5,854 bases of DNA from Candidatus Bathyarchaeota archaeon (GTDB lineage Archaea > Thermoproteota > Bathyarchaeia > TCS64 > B23), in contig JAPDJB010000039.1 in NCBI GenBank assembly GCA_029259285.1, positions 1 to 5,854 on the forward strand, in the 5' to 3' direction. A program made the translations under genes and the position numbers. The notes under the pieces are model-generated. The model was given only the letters and a program-made list of their open reading frames with translations. It was not told the origin of the DNA and did no database searches. Within the stretch, counting starts at the first letter, position 1; each line of letters begins with the position of its first letter. Shown here piece by piece: positions 1 to 4,522 of the stretch.

Positions 1-35
1 TCGTTCAGGTTCATCTCCCTAAGCCTCTCGAACAC
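1..35 (-). CDS. ftsY: Signal recognition particle receptor FtsY, N-terminal fragment (cut by window edge)
   Basis: Only the first 11 codons are in the window. Read from a GTG at 35-33 they give MFERLREMNLN, which resembles the usual MFxKLK opening of archaeal FtsY. A purine-rich ribosome-binding stretch (GAGGGAG) lies a few bases upstream of the GTG. The frame overlaps the 3' end of the prefoldin alpha gene by 17 bases. FtsY is the membrane-associated GTPase that receives SRP-ribosome complexes, and in many archaea its gene directly follows pfdA, which is the main support for this call. A shorter start at the ATG at 14-12, just after the pfdA stop, is possible. No GTPase motif is visible, so the identification rests on the N-terminal pattern and synteny. 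Confidence 0.55.
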   Translation of the reverse strand, partial: MFERLREMNLN

Positions 36-477
36 TTGCTCTCCCTCTCAGCTCAGCTGCGAGTCGGCTGATACCCTCTTGATGGATCTCCATCTGCGTG
101 AGCAGCTGCTCCAGCTGCTGCTCCACGGCCCTAGAGGCCCTCTCAACCTCCTCTAGTCTATTGGAGAGATCCTCCAACGCCTTCTCAGGTTCCATCTCCA
201 CCGAGACGTCGGCTCCTACGCCGACGATCACCCTCTTGAGAGCTCCAATCTTGGCATCTATATAGGTTCCGCCGCCGATGGGTATGAGGATCGGCGTCCC
301 CTCCTCCACATCCCTCAAGGCCTTTAGGGCTGACTCAGCTATCCGCAGCTCCGCCTCCATGGATCTGAGGAGTTCAAGTCTCCGCTGTAGAACCTCAGCC
401 GAGCTCTGCATCAATCTTAGCTCGGCTATGAGTCTCCTCAGCGTCTCCTCCCTCTCAGAGGTTTTCTCCCCGCTCAA
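19..477 (-). CDS. pfdA: Prefoldin alpha subunit
   Basis: This 152-residue protein is the alpha subunit of the hexameric prefoldin co-chaperone, which holds unfolded proteins and delivers them to the thermosome in the cytoplasm. It has the class architecture: an N-terminal coiled-coil helix (about residues 5-56), a beta-hairpin core (about 59-95) with the signature PIGGGTYIDAKI (66-77), and a C-terminal coiled coil (about 96-145) rich in Glu, Leu and Gln. Length is normal for archaeal alpha subunits. The start is a TTG at 477-475 behind the purine-rich GGTAGAGGAGA; the first internal ATG (codon 23) lies inside the first helix and is too late. The gene overlaps the end of LX by 23 bases and the likely start of ftsY by 17, pointing to translational coupling. 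The order LX-pfdA-ftsY is conserved in archaea. Confidence 0.95.
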   Translation of the reverse strand: MSGEKTSEREETLRRLIAELRLMQSSAEVLQRRLELLRSMEAELRIAESALKALRDVEEGTPILIPIGGGTYIDAKIGALKRVIVGVGADVSVEMEPEKALEDLSNRLEEVERASRAVEQQLEQLLTQMEIHQEGISRLAAELRGRASVREA

Positions 478-664
478 TCTCCTCTACCTCTAGGATCTTG
501 ATCTGGAATCTCTTAGCCCTATGTCTGCTTCCCAGGTCGCAGTATATCTTCTCCAGGGCGTCTCTAAGCCTCGTCGCAGGTATCTCCTTCTCGAATCTCA
601 TGGGTTCTAGGAGCTGCGGCTTTCGGATCTCACCCTTAATCCTGTAGAGCTTCACCTCGCTCAA
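455..664 (-). CDS. rpl18a: Large subunit ribosomal protein L18Ae/LX
   Basis: This is a 69-residue protein of the archaeal 50S subunit (LX, also called L18a or L20a). The sequence begins MSEVKLYRIKGEI and carries the diagnostic block DALEKIYCDLGSRHRAKR (about residues 35-52) followed by the IKILEVEEI strand. The family protein normally opens with SEVK, so the TTG at 664-662 is chosen as the start; it lies directly behind the purine run GAGGGGAGGGGAG. The longer frame reaching back to 709 would add 15 residues (Ser, Pro, Gly-rich) that are not part of the family. The start lies inside the end of the L31e gene (29-base overlap), and the 3' end overlaps pfdA by 23 bases. In many archaea eif6 sits between L31e and this gene, but here nothing fits between them. 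Confidence 0.93.
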   Translation of the reverse strand: MSEVKLYRIKGEIRKPQLLEPMRFEKEIPATRLRDALEKIYCDLGSRHRAKRFQIKILEVEEIERGENL

Positions 665-932
665 CTCCCCTCCCCTCGGCGAGGGTGACCCTGACGACTC
701 CGTCCTCATCCCTCGTCATCTTCACCCTTATACGCCTAGGGGGCTTCTGTATCCCCCTCCTCCAGATGGCCTCGTTGACCTCTGGGTCTATGATTATCTC
801 CGTCGGCTTCATATGTCTCTCCACGAACTCTCGGAGCACCCTCACCGCCTTCTCAGCTCTCCTCCATCTAGGCGCCGCCCACGCCTTTTTAAGCGGCACC
901 GTGTAGATGCGCTCCTCAACCACCTCCGACAT
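636..932 (-). CDS. rpl31e: Large subunit ribosomal protein L31e
   Basis: This 98-residue protein is a 50S component located near the polypeptide exit tunnel in archaea and eukaryotes. Family features are the N-terminal ERIYTVPLKKAW (residues 8-19), the helix RAEKAVRVLREFV, and VNEAIWRRGIQKPPRRIRV (52-70), followed by the VVRVTLAE strand. An ATG six bases further upstream (938-936) would add two residues. The ATG at 932-930 is preferred because the Shine-Dalgarno-like AGGTGA at 944-939 is six bases from it but abuts the upstream one. The tail after VTLAE is about 13 residues longer than the core fold needs, and its codons overlap the start of LX. The gene follows L39e after about 10 bases and ends in TAA. 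Confidence 0.95.
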   Translation of the reverse strand: MSEVVEERIYTVPLKKAWAAPRWRRAEKAVRVLREFVERHMKPTEIIIDPEVNEAIWRRGIQKPPRRIRVKMTRDEDGVVRVTLAEGRGVERGEALQD

Positions 933-938
933 CTCCAT

Positions 939-944
939 TCACCT
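939..944 (-). promoter_or_regulatory. Ribosome binding site deciding the L31e start
   Basis: Minus-strand AGGTGA lies six bases before the ATG at 932 but directly touches the ATG at 938. This spacing favours the downstream ATG as the L31e initiation codon. The site overlaps the L39e stop codon. Confidence 0.6.
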
Positions 945-1101
945 AATCCTTAAGCTTACTCCTCCTCCAGTGCCTCCTGCTCTTAGGGCTGGAGCGTACT
1001 CTACCCATGGTCTTTAATATGATCCAGGCTGGGACAGGCCTGTTCTGCTTTCCAGCCTTCGCCAATCTAAGCTTATAGGCCAGCGGCTTATACCTCCCCA
1101 T
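943..1101 (-). CDS. rpl39e: Large subunit ribosomal protein L39e
   Basis: This 52-residue, very basic protein lines the ribosomal exit tunnel in archaea and eukaryotes. The translation starts MGRYKPLAYKLRLAKAGK, continues NRPVPAWIILKT (20-31) and ends with MGRVRSSPKSRRHWRRSKL (32-50). The NRPVPAWI block and the RRHWRRSKL tail are hallmarks of the family, whose members are about 51 residues long. The ATG at 1101-1099 has a strong ribosome-binding site, AGGAGGATC, four bases upstream and inside the end of the PDCD5-like gene. Only one base separates it from that gene's TGA stop. It ends in TAG, about 10 bases before the preferred L31e start. L39e-L31e is a standard archaeal gene pair. Confidence 0.96.
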   Translation of the reverse strand: MGRYKPLAYKLRLAKAGKQNRPVPAWIILKTMGRVRSSPKSRRHWRRSKLKD

Positions 1102-1102
1102 C

Positions 1103-1426
1103 TCAGATCCTCCTAATCTTTATCTCCCTCCTCTGCTGGGCCTGTATCTGAGCTAGGAGTCTTCGAAGCATGTCATCGGTTATCGGCAGCCTGATCCTCC
1201 CACTCCTCGCCGCCTGGATGAGCTGGAGCTCCAGCTGCTCGGCGTAGTCCGGCCTCACCATCTTGATATTCGTCAATCTCTGCCTCGCCTTAGGGGTGAG
1301 GATTCTCCAGAGGAGGAGCTGCTTCTGAGCCTCAGCCTCCCTGCGGAGCTCCTCCTCCCTCTGCTGAGCCTGAAGCTCCATCAGCCTCCTCAACTTAAGC
1401 CGTTCAAGCTCCTCATCCGACGACAT
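1103..1426 (-). CDS. DNA-binding protein of the PDCD5/TFAR19 family
   Basis: This is a 107-residue archaeal homologue of eukaryotic PDCD5. It has a charged, Glu/Gln/Arg-rich N-terminal helix (about residues 4-36), then a compact helical core with the family signature ILTPKARQRLTNIKMVRPDY (42-61), then AEQLELQLIQAARSGRI (62-78) and the ITDDMLRRLLAQI helix. The C-terminal tail is basic. Archaeal members are annotated as DNA-binding proteins; the eukaryotic protein is known to interact with the CCT chaperonin, which fits loosely with the prefoldin gene downstream. The cellular role in archaea is not settled. The ATG at 1426-1424 is chosen over a GTG at 1435-1433 because that GTG lies within the ribosome-binding site and MSSDEEL matches the usual N-terminus. 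It lies nine bases after S19e and one base before L39e. Confidence 0.93.
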   Translation of the reverse strand: MSSDEELERLKLRRLMELQAQQREEELRREAEAQKQLLLWRILTPKARQRLTNIKMVRPDYAEQLELQLIQAARSGRIRLPITDDMLRRLLAQIQAQQRREIKIRRI

Positions 1427-1430
1427 CTCG

Positions 1431-1437
1431 ACCACCT
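1431..1437 (-). promoter_or_regulatory. Ribosome binding site deciding the PDCD5-like start
   Basis: Minus-strand AGGTGGT sits four bases before the ATG at 1426 and overlaps the S19e stop codon. The alternative GTG at 1435 is part of this motif, so it is unlikely to be the initiation codon. Confidence 0.6.
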
Positions 1438-1891
1438 AGTAGGCCTTAAGCTCGGGTATCTCCCTCTCCAGCTCCCGTTTGATCCTCGCCGCCATCGCAT
1501 CTAGGAGACTCCTACCCTTAGGGGTGAGAACACGCCCCCTATTTCCATCCTTCTCCGCTAAGCCCGCCTCCTCAAGCTGCTGTAGTATATGCCTTATGAT
1601 CGAGCCCCCCGCCTTCCTGAAGTGGGCTGGCTTGACGCCTCTACGCTTACGGCCTCCATAGAGCTTCCTCAGCCTTGAAACCCCTATCGGCCCTTTGATG
1701 TAGAGCTTCCTCAATATCGAAGCCGCCCTGACATACCACCAATCAAGATTGTGGGGGGCCCGCTCGACGTGGGAGCCCGTCTTCACGTATGCAGCCCACT
1801 CAGGTGGCTTAACCTCCCTCACATTCTCCTTTAGATATTTTGACAGCCTATCTATCAGGATGTCCGCCGGCACATCGTAGACCGTCGTCAA
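1436..1891 (-). CDS. rps19e: Small subunit ribosomal protein S19e
   Basis: This 151-residue 30S protein is found in archaea and eukaryotes and has a winged-helix-like fold; in eukaryotes it is needed for small-subunit maturation. Diagnostic blocks are VYDVPADILI (4-13), PPEWAAYVKTGSHVERAP (29-46), DWWYVRAASILRKLY (50-64), GPIGVSRLRKLYGGRKRRG (67-85), HFRKAGGSIIRHILQQLEEA (90-109) and LTPKGRSLLD (122-131). The start is a TTG at 1891-1889: an in-frame TAG lies nine codons upstream (1918-1916) with no ATG or GTG between, and the MTTVYDVPA opening is the conserved N-terminus. A GGGGTC motif at 1901-1896 lies four bases ahead of it. It is the first gene of the operon running to ftsY, with a TATA-like box about 50-60 bases upstream. 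It ends in TAG. Confidence 0.96.
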   Translation of the reverse strand: MTTVYDVPADILIDRLSKYLKENVREVKPPEWAAYVKTGSHVERAPHNLDWWYVRAASILRKLYIKGPIGVSRLRKLYGGRKRRGVKPAHFRKAGGSIIRHILQQLEEAGLAEKDGNRGRVLTPKGRSLLDAMAARIKRELEREIPELKAY

Positions 1892-1940
1892 CTCTGACCC
1901 CTTTTCCCCGAAGCGCTAAAGAATTGGAGATGAACCGACA

Positions 1941-1950
1941 TAAATATATT
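1941..1950 (-). promoter_or_regulatory. TATA-box promoter of the S19e-to-ftsY operon
   Basis: The minus strand reads AATATATTTA, an AT-only block in otherwise GC-rich DNA and a good archaeal box A candidate. Transcription would begin about 25-28 bases downstream, near 1918, giving a leader of roughly 27 bases that contains the GGGGTC ribosome-binding motif of S19e. The box lies just beyond the stop codon of the aldolase gene, so the two transcription units are nearly touching. No clear terminator for the aldolase was seen in the 61-base gap. Confidence 0.6.
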
Positions 1951-1952
1951 CC

Positions 1953-2726
1953 CTACCCCCCTCTCAGCCTTCTAAGGGTCTCCTGACATCCATAGCTCAT
2001 CAGGGAGACGTCGCTTCCAATGCCGATGAATCTGAAGCCCATATCGATGAGCTCTCTGAGATGTTCGACGCCTAATCCATAGGCGATTCCTGGGGCCACT
2101 CCCGCCGCCTCCGAGGCCTCGATGACTCTCCGCATCATCTCCACCACCTCTGGGTGGAAGGGTTGACCCCTATGCCCCGTGGAGGTGGAGAGGTCTGTTG
2201 GCCCTATGAATGTGGCGTCTACACCGTCGACGGAGACGATCTCCTCGACGTTCTCAACGGCTCTACCGGTCTCGATCTGGACGGCGACGAACATCTCATC
2301 GTTCACCTGGTCGAGATACTCCTGGGTTGATACGCCCCACGCCGAGGCTGGACGCCCTGGAGCGCATCCTCTAACCCCCTCTGGTGGATAGCGGGTATAC
2401 CTAACAGCCTTCTCAGCCGCCTCACGGGTTTCGACGAGGGGGACTACGACGCCGAGGACTCCCGTGTCCAGCGCCCTCTTGATGGCGTTCATATCGTTCC
2501 ATACAACCCTGATGAGGGGGGTGGCCCCTGAGCCGCAGACCTCCCTCACCAATAGGTCGAGGGTCTCAAAGCTGGCTGCTCCATGCTCCGTGTCGAAGAG
2601 AACCCAGTCGACGCCGCTTCGGGCGAGACTCCTCACAGAGACTGGATGTAGTATATGAACCCATGCTCCGAGGCAGATATCACCCCGCTTAAGCCTCCAC
2701 TTCAACTCATTCCTCAGCCTCGACAT
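1953..2726 (-). CDS. HpcH/HpaI family class II (metal-dependent) aldolase
   Basis: This 257-residue TIM-barrel protein belongs to the HpcH/HpaI aldolase/citrate lyase superfamily, whose members cleave or form 2-oxo-acid aldols using a divalent metal. By comparison with HpaI, GarL and RhmA, key residues are present: DTEH (residues 45-48, with the catalytic His48), the substrate-binding Arg73 in PLIRVVWND, the metal ligand Glu152 in QIETG, and Asp178 in IGPTDLS. The RYPPEGVRG turn (112-120) and the glycine-rich IGIGSDV strand (234-240) are also typical. Length matches the family (about 250-265). The exact substrate cannot be read from the sequence; hydroxy-oxo-dioates or sugar-acid aldols are family options. 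It starts at ATG 2726-2724, is the only gene of its unit, and is read divergently from the QueG-like gene. It ends in TAG. Confidence 0.9.
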   Translation of the reverse strand: MSRLRNELKWRLKRGDICLGAWVHILHPVSVRSLARSGVDWVLFDTEHGAASFETLDLLVREVCGSGATPLIRVVWNDMNAIKRALDTGVLGVVVPLVETREAAEKAVRYTRYPPEGVRGCAPGRPASAWGVSTQEYLDQVNDEMFVAVQIETGRAVENVEEIVSVDGVDATFIGPTDLSTSTGHRGQPFHPEVVEMMRRVIEASEAAGVAPGIAYGLGVEHLRELIDMGFRFIGIGSDVSLMSYGCQETLRRLRGG

Positions 2727-2751
2727 GGTGAATCCTAATGGCTCAAAGGGG

Positions 2752-2757
2752 ATTTAA
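2752..2757 (-). promoter_or_regulatory. TATA-box promoter of the aldolase gene, probably leaderless
   Basis: The minus strand reads GGGTTAAATCCCC, with the AT core at 2757-2752. Its centre is about 28 bases from the A of the aldolase ATG at 2726, which is the box A to transcription-start distance in archaea. Transcription would therefore begin at or very near the start codon, giving a leaderless mRNA. The absence of a good Shine-Dalgarno motif before this ATG agrees with that. Confidence 0.5.
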
Positions 2758-2772
2758 CCCTACCCCAGAACA

Positions 2773-2779
2773 ATTAAAA
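2773..2779 (+). promoter_or_regulatory. Candidate TATA-box promoter of the QueG-like gene
   Basis: An AT-rich stretch, ATTAAAA, lies about 31 bases before the ATG at 2808, in the short region shared with the divergent aldolase promoter. Initiation about 25-28 bases downstream would fall within a few bases of the start codon, again implying a leaderless or very short leader. A second AT-rich spot, CTATAG (2784-2789), is too close for that start and would instead imply a later one. Confidence 0.4.
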
Positions 2780-2807
2780 TCATCTATAGCCAATATCGTT
2801 GGTTCGG

Positions 2808-3587
2808 ATGCTTCGGGAGGTCTTGGAGGTTCTTGGGGAGGAGGCTGAGCGGTGGGGTTTGAGGGGTGTCCTCGGCTTCGCCCCCTTCAGAGACGTCTAT
2901 GAAGCCCTTATGCCTATTCAGAGGAGGAGGCTTGAGGAGCTCTGCGGCGATGCGGTGGGCGTCATGCGGAGCGCCATCTCCATCGCCTACGCCTATCCGA
3001 GGGAGGTCATTGAGGCCATACCTATGAGGGGGTATAGGGAGTCTTGGAACATCTATGCCAGGGCCTATCATAGGTTGAATAGGGCCTTGAACCATACGGC
3101 GGAGGGGATCGCCGAGCTCGTCGATGGGGTCGCCGTCCCCGCAACCCTTGAGGGGTTCACCGGTAGGGTGGAGCATGTGGAGGATTTCTACGCCGCGACT
3201 GTCTCCCACAGGGTGGCAGCTGAGCTGGCTGGGTTGGGCTGGAGAGGGAGGAGCGGATTGATCGTGAATCCCAGATATGCCTCGGCGATTAGATTGGCCA
3301 CCATCTACACCCCCCTATCATTTCCATCTACGGGGCCTTCGGAGGGAGACTGCGGTGAATGTCGAGCCTGCCTCGAGGCCTGTCCACTGCTAAGGGCTGA
3401 GAGTCTCAGCGAGGATTATAGGGAGCTGTGTCGACGATATATCCTCGCCCTTGAGCGGCGTGGATTGGAGGCTGATGTCTGCGGACGCTGTGTGAGGGCC
3501 TGCGTCGAATCCTTCAAGTCTGGATATATGAGTCGACACCTAAACCCAAATTGGATTAGGAGGCCCTACTACATCAACATAAATTGA
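2808..3587 (+). CDS. Epoxyqueuosine reductase (QueG)-like iron-sulfur protein
   Basis: This 259-residue protein has the QueG layout: an N-terminal DUF1730-type region, the block HRVAAELAGLGWRGRSGLIV (134-153, resembling the AGLGWxGK region of QueG), and a ferredoxin-like C-terminus. All eight cluster cysteines are visible: CGECRACLEACP (C182, C185, C188, C192), one in ELCRRYIL (C208) and CGRCVRAC (C225, C228, C232), the arrangement that binds two [4Fe-4S] clusters in QueG. The proline that normally follows the last Cys is missing. In ungapped alignment, the position of the catalytic Asp of QueG is a Tyr (Y128), with an Asp two residues before it. QueG uses cobalamin to make queuosine, which archaea generally lack, so another corrinoid-linked redox role is likelier. 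ATG 2808 is preferred over a TTG at 2799. The gene converges on the MtrH gene. Confidence 0.75.
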   Translation: MLREVLEVLGEEAERWGLRGVLGFAPFRDVYEALMPIQRRRLEELCGDAVGVMRSAISIAYAYPREVIEAIPMRGYRESWNIYARAYHRLNRALNHTAEGIAELVDGVAVPATLEGFTGRVEHVEDFYAATVSHRVAAELAGLGWRGRSGLIVNPRYASAIRLATIYTPLSFPSTGPSEGDCGECRACLEACPLLRAESLSEDYRELCRRYILALERRGLEADVCGRCVRACVESFKSGYMSRHLNPNWIRRPYYININ

Positions 3588-3600
3588 GGCGAGAGCCTTC

Positions 3601-3615
3601 TTACAGCCACTGTAA
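3601..3615 (+). terminator. Perfect palindrome between convergent genes, possible terminator
   Basis: The 38-base gap between the stops of the QueG-like gene and the MtrH gene contains TTACAG-CCA-CTGTAA, a perfect 6-bp inverted repeat with a 3-base loop. On the plus strand it is followed by the pyrimidine-rich TTCCAGTTTCC. Just before it is a weaker 4-bp stem (AGGC/GCCT, 3587-3598) closed by a GAGA tetraloop. Both may help end transcription from the plus side. Neither is followed by a strong poly-T run, the main termination signal in archaea. Confidence 0.35.
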
Positions 3616-3625
3616 TTCCAGTTTC

Positions 3626-4522
3626 CTATGGGATTTTGAAGAGGGGGTGCTCCCTGCTCAGCTTCATGCCGCTCCTCATCGCTGGGAAGGCGTAGGCGGC
3701 GTCCACCATCGCTACGGCTGGATAGACGTAGGGAGCCTCCTCTATTGGGCCGTAGAGGAGGAAGTCAGCTCCCAGGGCTGCTGCCACGGCGTTGACGGCT
3801 GCCACCGCCGGCCTTCTGGCTTTGACTCCCATCTTCCTTTTCAGGCCCCTCCATAGGCCTATGGCGTTGTGGGGGCCGCATCCGGCTGGTAGTCCCCACC
3901 TGGACTTGGCTTCAGATATGGCTTGGAGGGCTGCTCCGAGGCTTGGGATGTCCATCACGAAGGTGTCCAGGATCGGCTTCTCGATGCCATAATCCCCAAC
4001 CGTCTTGAGGAGTTCCTGGAGGGCCTTTATCCTGCCGGCTGCGGTGAGATCCGAGACGTTGTAGGCGAGGAGTATGGCGCATTCAACCCCCGCATCCCTT
4101 ATGACCTCAAGCTCCTCTCTTCCGCATCCTGGCAGCAGCGAGTTGTAGACGATTCTGTTTGTAAGCCCCACCTCCCCAGCCCACTTCAAGGCCTCGATCC
4201 TTACCTCCGGCGTGGGGCCGCCTAGGAGTAGGGGTTCATCGGTGCTGTCTGCCGCGAATTCTAGATATCTCTTCAAGGCCTCCGAGGTCGCCCCCTCCAC
4301 GTCGAGCATGGAGGGGTTTCCCGTCCGATCTGAGAACTCCTCCTGAAGCCTTATTAACTCCTCAGCCTTCTCCTCATCGAAGACTCCTCGGCGATCATCC
4401 TCTACGATCCGCTGCTTCTTATAGAATATTGTGCCTATCAGCACCGTCGGGTCTCGACCTGGTATTCCGCCGACTTTGACTCCGGCGATCTCGAAGACCT
4501 TCTGCTCAGCCTCCAGCCTCAT
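3626..4522 (-). CDS. mtrH: MtrH family methyltransferase (corrinoid:tetrahydropterin)
   Basis: This 298-residue protein is an MtrH homologue. In methanogens MtrH, a TIM-barrel subunit of the membrane Mtr complex, moves the methyl group between tetrahydromethanopterin and the corrinoid of MtrA. Family blocks seen are FEIAGVKVGGIPGRDPTVL (10-28), GTIFYKKQRIVED (30-42), GNPSMLDVEGATSEA (68-82), LAYNVSDLTAAGR (152-164), LDTFVMDIPSLGAALQAI (185-202) and GLPAGCGPHNAIGLW (210-224). No other Mtr subunit is next to it and it has no membrane segment, so it is a soluble stand-alone form. It is the last gene after mttB and the dehydrogenase, overlapping the latter by 17 bases, which suggests it accepts methyl groups from an MttB-type corrinoid protein. 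ATG 4522 is preferred to an adjacent in-frame TTG at 4525. It ends in TAG. Confidence 0.92.
   Translation of the reverse strand: MRLEAEQKVFEIAGVKVGGIPGRDPTVLIGTIFYKKQRIVEDDRRGVFDEEKAEELIRLQEEFSDRTGNPSMLDVEGATSEALKRYLEFAADSTDEPLLLGGPTPEVRIEALKWAGEVGLTNRIVYNSLLPGCGREELEVIRDAGVECAILLAYNVSDLTAAGRIKALQELLKTVGDYGIEKPILDTFVMDIPSLGAALQAISEAKSRWGLPAGCGPHNAIGLWRGLKRKMGVKARRPAVAAVNAVAAALGADFLLYGPIEEAPYVYPAVAMVDAAYAFPAMRSGMKLSREHPLFKIP

Noticed and set aside
665..709. Longer N-terminus for L18Ae/LX starting at 709
   Set aside because: The extra residues are Ser/Pro/Gly-rich, absent from the family, and lie within L31e coding sequence. The TTG at 664 gives the canonical MSEVK start.
1892..1952. Possible small gene or RNA in the gap between the aldolase and S19e genes
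   Set aside because: The gap is 61 bases and is explained by a TATA box, a short leader and an in-frame stop upstream of S19e. No structured RNA was seen.
2799..2807. TTG start for the QueG-like gene three codons upstream of the ATG
   Set aside because: It would add only three residues, has no Shine-Dalgarno motif, and is too close to the candidate TATA box for a leaderless start; the ATG at 2808 fits better.
2784..3209. Minus-strand open frame of 141 codons opposite the QueG-like gene
   Set aside because: It is Pro/Gly/His-rich with no domain, and the plus strand encodes a protein with conserved Fe-S motifs over the same bases.
3584..4225. Plus-strand open frames opposite the MtrH gene (3584-3856, 3792-3992 and 3923-4225)
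   Set aside because: All are antisense to a strongly conserved MtrH sequence and have composition expected of mirror frames.
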